From Chloroflexota bacterium (GTDB taxonomy: Bacteria > Chloroflexota > Dehalococcoidia > Dehalococcoidales > RBG-16-60-22), in the NCBI GenBank assembly GCA_016190695.1, contig JACPQC010000009.1, positions 1 to 53,175 of the forward strand: a DNA stretch of 53,175 bases, read 5' to 3'. Positions 42,403 through 52,947 of the stretch are shown piece by piece. The notes under the pieces were generated by a model. It made no database searches and was not told the origin of the DNA. It was given only the letters and a program-made list of their open reading frames with translations. The first letter of the stretch is position 1. Every line of letters starts with the position of its first letter. Position numbers and translations under genes: made by a program.

Positions 42403-43770
42403 ATGAAAGAGTATGACGTCATCGTCATCGGCTCCGGCAGCGGCATGAGCGTCGTGGATGAGGCCCTGGCCCACGAGAAGAGCGTCGCACTGGTGGACAG
42501 GGGGCCACTGGGAGGGACCTGCCCCAACCTGGGCTGCATCCCCTCAAAGATGCTGATATTTCCCGCCGACCGCATCGTGGAGGTCCAGGATTCGGCCAAG
42601 CTGGGTATTTCCGCCGGGGTGGAGGGCGTCGATTTTAGCTTTATCATGGAGCGGATGCGGAAATGGGTGCGGGAAAACCAGGCCCATATGAGGCAGGGTG
42701 TCGCCGGGACCGAGGGGCTGGACTTCTATGAGGGCGCCGGCCATTTTGTCAGCGATTACACAGTTGAGGTCAACTCGGAGCAGATCAGGGGCAAGCAAAT
42801 TTTCATCGCCTGTGGCTCCCGCCCGCTCGTCCCGCCGGTGAAGGGACTGCAGGATATCGACTATCTGGACAACGAGACGGTGCTGCAGCTTGATCGCAGG
42901 CCGGATAGCCTGCTAATCATCGGCGGCGGCTATATCGCCGTCGAGTACGGCCATTTTTTCGCCGCCATGGGGACCGGGGTTACCATTGTCGAACTGGCCG
43001 ACCGGCTGGTGCTGAGCGAGGAGCCGGAGGTGGCCGCTCTTCTCAAGGATGAGCTTAGCCGCCGGATGGAGGTCATGGTCAATACCCAGGCCCAGGAAGT
43101 AAGCGCCGGCGGCAAAGGGGTGACTTTGACCGTCAAAGACCGCGGCAGCGGCAAGGAGAGACGGCTCAATGCCCAGCGCCTTATGGTCGCCACAGGGAGA
43201 CGGTCGAATGCCGACCTGCTCAAGCCGGAAAACACCGGTGTCGAGACCGACCAGAAGGGCTTCATCAAGGTCAACGAGTACCTTGAGACCAGAAAGAAGA
43301 ATATCTATGCCATTGGAGATGCCAACGGCCAGCAGATGTTCACCCATGTAGCCAACCGGGAGGCGGCCATCGCCGGGAGGAATGCCTTTCACGGCTCAAG
43401 AATCAAGATGGACTACAGCGTTTGCCCCCACGCCATCTACTCCCACCCCCAGGCCGCTTCGGTGGGGTTGACCGAGGCCGACTCCAGGAAACTGGGGGGG
43501 GTTCTGGTAGGCCGGGCCAGGTACATGGACGTGGCCAAGGGAGAGGCGATGATGGAGGAGCGGGGTTTCGCCAAGGCCATCGCCAGCAAGGACGGGGAGA
43601 AGATACTTGGCTTTCACGTCATCGGGCCTTACGCCCCTATCATCATCCAGGAAGTGATAAACGCCATGGCCTCCGGGGGGCACATCAACGAGATTAATAA
43701 CGGGATTCATATACACCCCGCCCTCCCCGAGCTGGTGCTGAGGGCGTTGAGCAACCTGGAAGAGGCCTGA
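42403..43770 (+). CDS. Pyridine nucleotide-disulfide oxidoreductase (dihydrolipoamide/mycothione reductase-like)
   Basis: A 455-residue flavoprotein with two Rossmann domains: FAD loop VIVIGSGSGMSVVDEA, redox-active disulfide C40-x4-C45 in GGTCPNLGCIPSKM, NAD(P) loop LLIIGGGYIAVEYGHFFA, second FAD motif IYAIGDANG, and the C-terminal dimer-interface His in HIHPALPEL. No 2-oxo acid dehydrogenase genes are nearby, so lipoamide may not be its substrate; low-molecular-weight thiol disulfides or metals are options. The start at 42403 was chosen for GGAG upstream; TTG 42388 is the alternative. Confidence 0.88.
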   Translation: MKEYDVIVIGSGSGMSVVDEALAHEKSVALVDRGPLGGTCPNLGCIPSKMLIFPADRIVEVQDSAKLGISAGVEGVDFSFIMERMRKWVRENQAHMRQGVAGTEGLDFYEGAGHFVSDYTVEVNSEQIRGKQIFIACGSRPLVPPVKGLQDIDYLDNETVLQLDRRPDSLLIIGGGYIAVEYGHFFAAMGTGVTIVELADRLVLSEEPEVAALLKDELSRRMEVMVNTQAQEVSAGGKGVTLTVKDRGSGKERRLNAQRLMVATGRRSNADLLKPENTGVETDQKGFIKVNEYLETRKKNIYAIGDANGQQMFTHVANREAAIAGRNAFHGSRIKMDYSVCPHAIYSHPQAASVGLTEADSRKLGGVLVGRARYMDVAKGEAMMEERGFAKAIASKDGEKILGFHVIGPYAPIIIQEVINAMASGGHINEINNGIHIHPALPELVLRALSNLEEA

Positions 43771-43812
43771 GCAGCATCTTGCCAGATCACAGAATATTCT
43801 GATCGTATCACG

Positions 43813-44006
43813 TATTTACTAAATGGTCTCATAATTGACTGTATTTCCCTGATCGGGATAATGGTTAAAAGGAGGCGCGTAAAACCTTTAATGTCATTCC
43901 GGCGCAGGCCGGAATCCAGGCGTTACTCTCACTGGATACCGACTTTCGTCGGTATGACATGCTCTGTGCTTGGTTCAGACCATTATAAAAGACTATTAGT
44001 ATGAGA
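43813..44006. mobile_element. MITE, copy 2 (~194 bp)
   Basis: Same layout as 23849-24030: TTTACTAAATGGTCTCATAA at the left; at the right ...ATTATAAAAGACTATTAGTATGAGA, mirrored. The inner ATTCCGGC-GCAG-GCCGGAAT and ATACCGAC-TTTC-GTCGGTAT hairpins match copy 1, and long stretches such as CTCATAATTGACT and ATTTCCCT-x-x-TCGGGATAATGG are shared. It sits immediately ahead of the lipoprotein gene and may have replaced its promoter. Confidence 0.75.
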
Positions 44007-44034
44007 CACAATGTTAGAGGAAGGAGGAACCACG

Positions 44035-44430
44035 ATGGCTGGAAAAGGCTATTCTTTAACGCAGGGGGAGCGCATTACCAGAAGGAGTTTCCTGAAGAAG
44101 GCGGCCGGATTCGGAATTGTTATCCTGGTTGCTGAAACCGCCGGTGGGGCAATTGTTTCACTTGCCGGTTGCGCCAAGCCCGCCGCGGATATAGTTGTCA
44201 CGTCCTCAACAGATTTCAATCACTCCCATAACGTGACAATTCCCGGGGCAGATATTGGCAGTCCGCCGGCAAGCAAAACGTATACCTCCGATGGTGCTAC
44301 TCATCAACACGCCATAACCCTGGTACAGGCGGACTTCGAGGCGGTAAAGAAAGGGCAGGTGGTCACCAAGACCTCTACCGCAGCTGGAACCACGCCTCAC
44401 ACCCATACCTTTGCCATAATGAAGGCGTGA
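44035..44430 (+). CDS. Tat-exported His-rich lipoprotein
   Basis: 131 residues. A twin-arginine signal (ITRRSFLKKAAGFGIVIL, Arg16-Arg17) leads into a lipobox VSLAGC with Cys46, so the mature protein would be lipid-anchored outside. The exported ~85 residues contain three similar His pairs: NHSH (63/65), THQH (90/92) and THTH (122/124), each followed by a short beta-strand (NVTI, AITL, TFAI). The spacing suggests a small beta-fold that binds metal, but I know no family with this exact pattern. AGGAAGGAGG precedes the ATG. Nearby genes give no hint, and a MITE abuts the 5' end. Confidence 0.7.
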   Translation: MAGKGYSLTQGERITRRSFLKKAAGFGIVILVAETAGGAIVSLAGCAKPAADIVVTSSTDFNHSHNVTIPGADIGSPPASKTYTSDGATHQHAITLVQADFEAVKKGQVVTKTSTAAGTTPHTHTFAIMKA

Positions 44431-44446
44431 TCTCGAGTACAATAGG

Positions 44447-44677
44447 CTATCCACCCTGGCCCAAAATACGCTTCCACCAGGGCGCCTTTTCCTTCTCCAG
44501 TCCCTTCACGACAAAGATATGTTCACACCTGGAGCAGCGCCAGGTGCCGAACTGCTCGTTGAAGAAGGTATTGGCGCTTCCGCAGCGGGGACAGGTGCTC
44601 CTCACCTTGCGCGCCGTCTCCTTGTCCAACTTTTTCCAGTAATCATCGTGCCAGCCGGGCCTAACAGGCATCATCAA
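44447..44677 (-). CDS. Small zinc-ribbon protein
   Basis: 76 residues with a four-Cys ribbon, C29, C32, C48 and C51 (STCPRCGSANTFF and WRCSRCEHIFVV), flanked by basic tails and a Trp-rich end (APWWKRILGQ). It is probably a protein- or nucleic-acid-binding module. It is third in a minus-strand run uvrC-GTPase-ribbon, 14 nt after the GTPase gene, so likely cotranscribed. Function unknown. Confidence 0.75.
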   Translation of the reverse strand: MMMPVRPGWHDDYWKKLDKETARKVRSTCPRCGSANTFFNEQFGTWRCSRCEHIFVVKGLEKEKAPWWKRILGQGG

Positions 44678-44691
44678 CCTCTTTCCATTTG

Positions 44692-45657
44692 TTATGCATG
44701 CAATTCTATCACATCGCCGTCCTGGAGGACGTGGTCCCTCTTGACCATCATGCCGTCATGTTTCCCCGAACCCCAGACGCGGGCGTACTTTAACCGGGCG
44801 GCGAAGTCTTTGTGCACCGCGGCGGCGGCGTTTTCCACGGTGCTGCCTTCCGGCAGTATGATAGGGTTGGAGAAGTCCGGCTTGCTCCCCGGCGTCTTGG
44901 TATAGACGCGGATGATATCGAGGAACCGGTAGATTTCATATCTCAGGTCTTCAAGGCCGCTCCTATCGCGGGCCGATATGGCCACAACCGGCAGGTCAGC
45001 ATATCTCTCCCGCAGCGCCCGCAGGCTCTGGCCCCCGGGGTCGAGGTCTGTCTTGTTAGCCGCCACCACCGTCTTCTTGACGTTCATTGCCTCTTCCTGG
45101 GACAGTGCCTTTCCCAGGGCGATCCGTTTCCGCGCGAGCAGGGCGATGACGAACTCCGCCTGGGCCACCGGGTCATTGCCCAGGTCGACAACCAGCAGCA
45201 GGCCGTCCGCCCTTCTTATGGCGTTGACCAGCCACCACTCAGGCTCTTCGGTCAGTGGCGGGGTATCCACGAGTTGTACCTGTATATTTTCAAACTCCAT
45301 CATCCCCGGCGTGGCCGAATGGGTGGTGAACGGGTATTCAGCGACGGCCGGGCTGGCCTTGGTCATGCAGGCCACCAGTTGCGATTTACCCGTGTTGGTC
45401 GGGCCGGTGACCACGACCTGCGCCGCCCCTTCTTTCTCTATTATAAGGCTGGCCCGCTGGGTGGCCAGCTTCTTGCCCATTGACTCGCTGAGCTTGGCGA
45501 TCCTGGCCCTGAGCTCGGCGCGGAGATGGTCCGTTCCTTTATGCTTGGGCATCACCGCCAGCATCTCTTCAAGCGCCGCAATCTTCTCCGGGGCGCTCTT
45601 TGCCGCCCTGAAGTTCCTCTCAGCTTCCAGATATTGCGGCGGCAGGTTGGCCGGCAT
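44692..45657 (-). CDS. TGS-domain GTPase (DRG/OBG-like)
   Basis: A 321-residue TRAFAC GTPase. A helical N-terminus (~1-75) precedes the G domain: G1 VVVTGPTNTGKS (85-92), G2 region YPFTTHSATPGMMEF, G3 LVDTPPL, G4 ANKTD, G5-like ISARDRSG. The TGS domain occupies ~255-321 (KPDFSNPIILPEGSTVENAA to DGDVIELHA). Drg/Obg-type proteins bind RNA or ribosomes, and this layout resembles archaeal/bacterial DRG. It is 2 nt after uvrC on the same strand. Confidence 0.87.
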   Translation of the reverse strand: MPANLPPQYLEAERNFRAAKSAPEKIAALEEMLAVMPKHKGTDHLRAELRARIAKLSESMGKKLATQRASLIIEKEGAAQVVVTGPTNTGKSQLVACMTKASPAVAEYPFTTHSATPGMMEFENIQVQLVDTPPLTEEPEWWLVNAIRRADGLLLVVDLGNDPVAQAEFVIALLARKRIALGKALSQEEAMNVKKTVVAANKTDLDPGGQSLRALRERYADLPVVAISARDRSGLEDLRYEIYRFLDIIRVYTKTPGSKPDFSNPIILPEGSTVENAAAAVHKDFAARLKYARVWGSGKHDGMMVKRDHVLQDGDVIELHA

Positions 45658-45659
45658 GG

Positions 45660-47477
<1,818 letters not shown>

Positions 47478-47591
47478 TGCTCCCGCCTCCCACGATTATT
47501 GTAGCATAGCCCATATTGGAGACAAAGTGTTTACGGCTATGCCGGATGATGTCCCAGGGGGCGGATTAATGTGATGAGATGGGGAAAACTC

Positions 47592-47621
47592 TTGCTTTTT
47601 GCTGAAAAAGTATGGTATATT
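47592..47621 (+). promoter_or_regulatory. Predicted nuo operon promoter
   Basis: TTGCTT (47592-47597), 18 nt, TATATT (47616-47621), about 32 nt before nuoA. Confidence 0.5.
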
Positions 47622-47653
47622 ACTTCTGGCATTCAGCCAGCTAAGGAGTGCAG

Positions 47654-48025
47654 TTGCTACAGGACTACGGATACATAGCTTTATTCGTTGTAGCCGCTGT
47701 CTTATTTTCACTGGTCGCCATCACCATCCCGGTCATCCTCAGGTTCATCAAGGTTATCCCCAGCAAGCCCGATCCGGTCAAGCTGTCAACCTATGAGTGC
47801 GGCATGGAGACCATTGGCAAGGCCTGGGTCCAGTTCAATCCCAGGTATTACTTCTACGCGCTGGTGTTCCTCGCCCTTGATGTGCTGGTGGTCTTTCTTT
47901 ACCCCTGGGCGGTCGGCATCAGGGAACTGGGCATGGCCGGCTTTGGCCTGGCGCTGCTGATGGTTGCTATTATCCTGGTTGGGTATATTTACGCATGGAA
48001 GAAAAAGGTCCTGGAATGGAAATAG
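47654..48025 (+). CDS. nuoA: NADH-quinone oxidoreductase subunit A
   Basis: A three-helix membrane subunit of complex I. NuoA motif: [20 protein letters not shown] with the conserved Cys-Gly, then [19 protein letters not shown] prefer the TTG at 47654, 5 nt after AAGGAG, over the GTG at 47648 that overlaps that motif. First gene of the cluster. Confidence 0.9.
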   Translation: MLQDYGYIALFVVAAVLFSLVAITIPVILRFIKVIPSKPDPVKLSTYECGMETIGKAWVQFNPRYYFYALVFLALDVLVVFLYPWAVGIRELGMAGFGLALLMVAIILVGYIYAWKKKVLEWK

Positions 48026-48612
48026 TCCCGGAAAGGCCCTCCCTTATAGAGCTTGACCGTCACGAGGGCCAGGTCATCGAAGACATGAAGGCGGCCAGCA
48101 ATAGACCGCTGTCTGACCCGGTGGCCTGGCTGGAAGAAGATATCGAGCGCAACATCCTGCTGACAACGGTAGACGCCATGATCAACTGGGCGCGCGGCTC
48201 ATCGGTCTGGCCGGCGATGTTCGCCCCGGCCTGCTGCGCCTTTGAGATGATCGCCATGGCCGCCTCCCGCTTCGATGTCTCCCGGTTCGGCATGGAGATA
48301 TTCCGGGCCTCGCCCCGGCAGGCGGACCTGATGATAACTGCCGGGACATTGACCTGGAAGATGGCCCCGAACGTGAAGCGCATCTATGACCAGATGGCCG
48401 AGCCGAAGTGGGTGCTGGCTATGGGGTCGTGCGGGGTGAGCGGCGGCATCTTCGCCTCGTCTTCCTATGCCGTCGTACCCGGCTACAACCGCATCATCCC
48501 GGTGGATGTCTACGTGCCCGGCTGCCCCCCGCGTCCCGAAGCCCTGCTCTATGGCATCAGGATGCTGCATCAGAAAATAGCCAAAGGGTCGCTGGCAAGG
48601 CACGATAACTAG
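48016..48612 (+). CDS. nuoB: NADH-quinone oxidoreductase subunit B
   Basis: Carries the terminal N2 [4Fe-4S] cluster: C73 and C74 (APACCAFEM), C139 (MGSCGVSGG) and C170 ([10 protein letters not shown]), the full ligand set. 198 residues in the start I chose, overlapping nuoA by 10 nt; an upstream ATG at 47995 is possible. It is followed by an unusual 280-nt gap before nuoC. Confidence 0.93.
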   Translation: MEIVPERPSLIELDRHEGQVIEDMKAASNRPLSDPVAWLEEDIERNILLTTVDAMINWARGSSVWPAMFAPACCAFEMIAMAASRFDVSRFGMEIFRASPRQADLMITAGTLTWKMAPNVKRIYDQMAEPKWVLAMGSCGVSGGIFASSSYAVVPGYNRIIPVDVYVPGCPPRPEALLYGIRMLHQKIAKGSLARHDN

Positions 48613-48641
48613 TATGCTGTAACACTTATAGTTGTACGATT

Positions 48642-48713
48642 GTCATTGCGAGGGCGGAGCCCGAAGCAATCCGTACCCCGGAAAACGGATTGCTTCGCTA
48701 CGCTCGCAATGAC
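48642..48713. repeat. REP-like palindromic element inside the nuo operon
   Basis: Arms GTCATTGCGAG (48642-48652) and CTCGCAATGAC (48703-48713) are perfect over 11 bp, with an inner CGAAGCAATCCGT / ACGGATTGCTTCG stem. Same family as 11974-12088. It lies in the 280-nt space between nuoB and nuoC; the remainder of that space (48714-48892) holds no gene. Confidence 0.8.
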
Positions 48714-48892
48714 GGTTTTGGTGGCTCTCTCTTAAACGAAGGATTAAATGTTACAAGGTACTAGAGAAATCTCGTTTGGCAAATGGTGATTGAACGGCGC
48801 GCCACAGACCGCGGAGCGCGGAGGCATAAAACAGAATAGCTTCGGCCTCGCATCGCCCTGTTCATGAACTGTTTTGAGAAGGATAAGGAGGC

Positions 48893-49336
48893 ATGACAGC
48901 AGTCCTCTCCCCCAGGAACATCGCTGACCGGCTGGAGAAAGAGTTCCCCGGCAGCATCGTTAGCTCTGACGACAACAGTTTTGAAATGAATAGTACCTTC
49001 CTGGTGCCGGCAGCCCGGTTTTTAAAGGACACGCCCGGGCTGGACTTCGATTTCCTGAGCTACATTACCGGCATCGACCGTTACGACCACTTTGAACTGG
49101 TATACCATCTGGTATCCCTCAAGCATAACCACAGCCTGACATTCAAGGTCAGGTGCTATGGCCGCGATAATCCATCCGCCCCCTCGCTCACCCCCGTATG
49201 GCGCGGGGCTGATTTCCAGGAACGCGAGATCTTCGACCTCCTCGGCGTTCGCTTTGAAGGCCACCCCAATCTCAAGCGCATCGTCCTCTGGGAAGGCTTT
49301 GACGGACACCCCCTGCGGAAGGACTTTTTGGGATGA
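48893..49336 (+). CDS. nuoC: NADH-quinone oxidoreductase subunit C
   Basis: A 147-residue 30-kDa-type subunit, separate from nuoD. The signature near the end reads [20 protein letters not shown], then [24 protein letters not shown] precedes the start. It overlaps nuoD by 4 nt. Confidence 0.93.
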   Translation: MTAVLSPRNIADRLEKEFPGSIVSSDDNSFEMNSTFLVPAARFLKDTPGLDFDFLSYITGIDRYDHFELVYHLVSLKHNHSLTFKVRCYGRDNPSAPSLTPVWRGADFQEREIFDLLGVRFEGHPNLKRIVLWEGFDGHPLRKDFLG

Positions 49337-50436
49337 CGCTGAAAACCGAGCCTTTTGTAGTAAATATCGGCCCGCAGCACCCCAGCACTCACGGTGTTTT
49401 CCGCCTGCGGACCACCCTTGACGGTGAGGTTATCGTTGACGTGGAGCCGATATTCGGCTACCTGCACCGCGGCATCGAAAAGCTGGCCGAGGAACGTACC
49501 TACGGGGGCATTATCCCCCTGACCGACCGGCTGGACTATCTGGCTTCCATGAGCAACAACATGGGCTACTGCATGGCCGTCGAGAAACTGGCCGGCATCG
49601 AGGTGCCCGAGCGCGCCGAATACCTCCGGGTCATACTGGCTGAGCTTCAGCGCATTGCCAGTCATCTGATAGGCGTGGGCGCATTCTTTAACGACCTCGG
49701 CGCTATGATGACCCCCATCGTCTACATGATACGGGAGAGGGAAAAGATAGTAGACCTCTTTGAGATGCTCTGCGGCCAGAGGCTCACCTATAATTTCATG
49801 CGCTTCGGCGGGTTGAGCCAGGATATTCCCGAGGAATTCCTGCCTGCTTTGCGGAAGTTCCTTGACCAGATGCCTCGCTTTATTGATGAGTACGACCAGT
49901 TGCTGATGGACAACGAGATAGTGCTGGCGCGCTCCAAAGATGTCGGCGTCCTGCCCGCGGAGACGGCCATCAACATCTCGGCCAGCGGCCCGGTGCTCCG
50001 GGGGAGCGGGGTCAAGTGGGACATTCGCAAGGCCGACCCGTACTCGGTCTATGACCGGTTCGAGTTCGACATCCCCACCGGCACCGCAGGCGATGCCTAT
50101 GACCGCTACCGTGTGAAGGTCGAGGAGATGAGACAGAGCCTTCGCATTATCGAGCAGGCGGTGGCTCAGTTGCCCGGCGGCCCGTTCAGGAGCAAGGTGC
50201 CCTTCCTGGTGCGCCCGCCAGTGGGCGAGGCCTACGCCCATATCGAATCGGCGCGGGGAGACCTGGGCTTCTACCTGGTATCGGACAACTCCATTGCCCC
50301 CTACCGCTTTCACGTTCGAGCGCCCAGCCTGATAAACCTGACCGCCCTGCGGGAGATGCTCATCGGCTGGAAGGTGGCCGACGCCATTATCATCTTTGGC
50401 AGCATCGACATCGTCATGGGAGAGGTTGACCGATAG
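49333..50436 (+). CDS. nuoD: NADH-quinone oxidoreductase subunit D
   Basis: A 367-residue 49-kDa-type subunit forming the quinone site with NuoB. The N-terminus [21 protein letters not shown] and [13 protein letters not shown] contain the conserved quinone-site His; the C-terminus ends in DIVMGEVDR, the standard NuoD end. It overlaps nuoC by 4 nt and nuoH by 1 nt (TAGTG). No NuoE, F or G lies between D and H. Confidence 0.94.
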   Translation: MTLKTEPFVVNIGPQHPSTHGVFRLRTTLDGEVIVDVEPIFGYLHRGIEKLAEERTYGGIIPLTDRLDYLASMSNNMGYCMAVEKLAGIEVPERAEYLRVILAELQRIASHLIGVGAFFNDLGAMMTPIVYMIREREKIVDLFEMLCGQRLTYNFMRFGGLSQDIPEEFLPALRKFLDQMPRFIDEYDQLLMDNEIVLARSKDVGVLPAETAINISASGPVLRGSGVKWDIRKADPYSVYDRFEFDIPTGTAGDAYDRYRVKVEEMRQSLRIIEQAVAQLPGGPFRSKVPFLVRPPVGEAYAHIESARGDLGFYLVSDNSIAPYRFHVRAPSLINLTALREMLIGWKVADAIIIFGSIDIVMGEVDR

Positions 50437-51554
50437 TGAATATCGTCTATCACGGCATTGCCGTCCCTGATATGAAACAGCTGCCGCCGGATTGGCCGGG
50501 CGGGTTTTTCTGGCACTGGCTGGTATTTACCGTCATCATCTTCACCTTTGTCTTCACGCTGGTGATGGCCTTCACCTGGGTCGAGCGCCGCGGCCTGGGC
50601 CGGATGCAATCACGTCTCGGTCCCAACCGGGCCGGGCCGTTCGGCATCCTCCAGCCGGTAGCTGACGCCATCAAGGTGCTGCTCAAGGAAGATATAGTGC
50701 CATCCCGCTCAGACCGAATCGTCCACTGGCTGGCACCGGTGGTCGCTTTCTTCCCGGCGTTGCTCATCTTCGCCGTGGTCCCCTTCCAGAACGGGGCGCT
50801 GCTGGCTGACCTGGATATCGGCATCCTGTACGTGGTGGCGATAAGCTCGGTATCTACAGTAGGCATCTTTATGGCCGGGTGGGGCTCCAGCAACAAGTTC
50901 TCCCTTCTCGGCGCTATGCGCAACGTAGCCGCCGTGGTCAGCTACGAGATGCCCCTGGTGCTGGCCGTTATCGGCGTGGTGCTCATCGCCGGTTCCCTCT
51001 CCATGAACCAGATCGTCCTGGCCCAGGACATCCCGCTTATCCTGCTCCAGCCGCTGGGCTTTCTTATCGTATTCATTGCCGGTTGCGCCGAGATAAACCG
51101 CAGCCCGTTCGACCTCATGGAGGCGGACTCCGAGATCGTGGCCGGTTTCCATACTGAATATTCCGGCATGAAGTTCGCCATGTTCTACCTGGTGGAGTAC
51201 GCCGAGGCACTGGCCCTGTCCGCCATCATCGCCACGCTGTTCCTGGGTGGCTGGAGGGGGCCGGTGCTGCCGCCCTGGCTCTGGCTGGTGATCAAGGTCT
51301 TCGCCGTGTTCTTCCTCATGGTGTGGACGCGGACCACCCTGCCCCGTATCAGGATAGACCAGCTTATGGCGCTGGCCTGGAAGTTCCTCTTCCCGCTGGC
51401 GCTGATAAACCTGGCCATCACCGGTTTACAGGTAGTGGCCTGGCCCGATGCCTTGCCCTGGACAATGATAATAGTGAACTTTGCCATTGCTGCGGTACTG
51501 ATAGTATTGTGGTCCAGACTCTTTAAAGTGGGGTGGGGTCGAGTTGAAGTTTGA
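50436..51554 (+). CDS. nuoH: NADH-quinone oxidoreductase subunit H
   Basis: 372 residues, about 8 transmembrane helices, linking the quinone site to the proton channels. Conserved loops: ERRGLGRMQSRLGPNRAGPFG, LLKEDIVPSRSD and the acidic CAEINRSPFDLMEADSEIVAG. GTG start overlapping the nuoD stop; the 3' end overlaps nuoI by 11 nt. Confidence 0.94.
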   Translation: MNIVYHGIAVPDMKQLPPDWPGGFFWHWLVFTVIIFTFVFTLVMAFTWVERRGLGRMQSRLGPNRAGPFGILQPVADAIKVLLKEDIVPSRSDRIVHWLAPVVAFFPALLIFAVVPFQNGALLADLDIGILYVVAISSVSTVGIFMAGWGSSNKFSLLGAMRNVAAVVSYEMPLVLAVIGVVLIAGSLSMNQIVLAQDIPLILLQPLGFLIVFIAGCAEINRSPFDLMEADSEIVAGFHTEYSGMKFAMFYLVEYAEALALSAIIATLFLGGWRGPVLPPWLWLVIKVFAVFFLMVWTRTTLPRIRIDQLMALAWKFLFPLALINLAITGLQVVAWPDALPWTMIIVNFAIAAVLIVLWSRLFKVGWGRVEV

Positions 51555-52041
51555 CCATTTCGGCATTGGTATTGCCAAAGGCATGGCGGTGACGCTGAAG
51601 AACCTGTTCCGGCGTCCGGTAACGGTACAGTACCCGGAGCAGCGGCTGAACACGTCGCGGCGCATCCGGGGCAACGAGCTGGTGTGGAGCAAGGAGAAAT
51701 GCACCGGCTGCGCCACCTGCGCCAAGGCCTGCCCCCAGGGCGTGATCAATATCGAGACCTCGGCCAACCCGGACAATAACAAGTACGAGGTCAAGAAATA
51801 CGAGGTAGATACAGGCTATTGCATCTTCTGCGCCCTGTGCGTGGAAGCGTGCCCCTTCAATGCGCTGTACATGGGCTATGACTATGAGCGTGCCCGGTAC
51901 CGGCGCGGCGAGCTGGTTCAATCCCGGGACATGATGACGGAAACGCCGGAGAAACACGTCAGCGGCTATTTCTTTCCCGACCGTGCTGCGTCGTTGCCCC
52001 TACAGACCTTGCTTGTGGAAAAGATAACCGAGGAGGAGTAA
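51544..52041 (+). CDS. nuoI: NADH-quinone oxidoreductase subunit I
   Basis: A 165-residue 2[4Fe-4S] ferredoxin-type subunit: C53, C56, C59 and C63 (CTGCATCAKACP) and C93, C96, C99 and C103 (CIFCALCVEACP), carrying N6a and N6b. TTG start at 51544. With no NADH module encoded here, this is the likely place where an external donor, such as ferredoxin, docks (inference). Confidence 0.93.
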   Translation: MKFDHFGIGIAKGMAVTLKNLFRRPVTVQYPEQRLNTSRRIRGNELVWSKEKCTGCATCAKACPQGVINIETSANPDNNKYEVKKYEVDTGYCIFCALCVEACPFNALYMGYDYERARYRRGELVQSRDMMTETPEKHVSGYFFPDRAASLPLQTLLVEKITEEE

Positions 52042-52529
52042 TGGGCCTGGTCATTGCCTTCTGGGTACTGGCTGTTTTAGCCATCCTGTCCGCCCTGGGT
52101 GTGGTGCTGCTCCGGAACGTCTTCCGGGCGTCGCTGTCCCTGGTGCTTTGCTTCCTGGCAGTGGCTGGTCTCTACATTACCCTCAGCGCCGATTTTCTGG
52201 CGGCGGTACAGGTGCTGGTCTACGTAGGCGCTATCTCGGTGCTCATTATCCTGGCTATCATGATGACCAGGAACGTCCCGCAGGGCAATCCCTCCAACAA
52301 GCTGGCCATACCGGTGTTCATCGTGGCGGCAGCCTTTCTGGCAGTGATGGTCTATGCCGTGACCGGTACCGCCTGGCCGGTATCAACCCAGCCGCCGCTT
52401 GAGCCGACCACCGCCGCGCTGGCCATCAAGCTTTTCGGCGAAGGCGGCTTTATCCTGCCGGTAGAGATAGCGGCGGTGCTGTTGCTGGCGGCCGTCCTGG
52501 GGGCGATAGTCGTGGCCAGGGAGAAGTAA
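52041..52529 (+). CDS. nuoJ: NADH-quinone oxidoreductase subunit J
   Basis: 162 residues, five predicted helices. NuoJ pattern: SLSLVLCFLAVAGLYITLSADFL followed by QVLVYVGAISVLIILAIM, with the conserved Tyr-Val-Gly. The ATG overlaps the nuoI stop by 1 nt. Confidence 0.92.
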   Translation: MGLVIAFWVLAVLAILSALGVVLLRNVFRASLSLVLCFLAVAGLYITLSADFLAAVQVLVYVGAISVLIILAIMMTRNVPQGNPSNKLAIPVFIVAAAFLAVMVYAVTGTAWPVSTQPPLEPTTAALAIKLFGEGGFILPVEIAAVLLLAAVLGAIVVAREK

Positions 52530-52532
52530 GCT

Positions 52533-52844
52533 ATGAACTTGGCGCTGGAACATTATCTTGTGCTGTCGGCGGTGCTGTTCGCCATCGGTCTGTACGGCGC
52601 GCTGACCAAGCGCAACGCGGTCATCATCCTGATGTGCATCGAGCTGATGCTGAACGCGGTGAACATCAGCATGGTGGCCTTTTCCCGGTTCATCGTGCCG
52701 GCGTTGCTGACCGGGCAGGTGTTCGCCATCTTCGTCATGGTGGTGGCGGCAGCCGAGGTGGCGGTGGGGCTGGCCATAATTCTGGCCGTCTATCGCGGCC
52801 TGGAGACCATAGACGCCACCAGGATAAATCTGATGAAGTGGTGA
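52533..52844 (+). CDS. nuoK: NADH-quinone oxidoreductase subunit K
   Basis: A 103-residue, three-helix subunit with the key Glu in the second helix (IILMCIELMLNAVNISMVAF) and a second Glu in AAAEVAVGLAIILAVYR. It begins 3 nt after nuoJ. nuoL, M and N would be expected next but the window ends; the following 331 nt are repeats. Confidence 0.94.
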   Translation: MNLALEHYLVLSAVLFAIGLYGALTKRNAVIILMCIELMLNAVNISMVAFSRFIVPALLTGQVFAIFVMVVAAAEVAVGLAIILAVYRGLETIDATRINLMKW

Positions 52845-52869
52845 AGAAGGGATTTTGGTGCAGGAAGAA

Positions 52870-52947
52870 GTTCAAAGGTCAAAATCCAAATGACAAATAA
52901 ATGACAAAGGCCAAAATTTTGAACTTTGGATTTTGAACTTTGACATT
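52870..52947. repeat. AT-rich ~80-bp palindromic repeat, copy B
   Basis: TTCAAAGGTCAAAATCCAAA ... TTTGGATTTTGAACTTTGAC, the same sequence family as 8184-8262. It lies directly after nuoK, separating it from whatever follows. Confidence 0.75.

Noticed and set aside
42403-43770. Naming the flavoprotein lpdA
   Set aside because: No pyruvate or 2-oxoglutarate dehydrogenase genes nearby, and family members with other disulfide substrates share the same motifs.
49156-50313. 385-codon minus-strand frame opposite nuoC/nuoD
   Set aside because: Antisense shadow of the complex I genes with no protein-like motifs.
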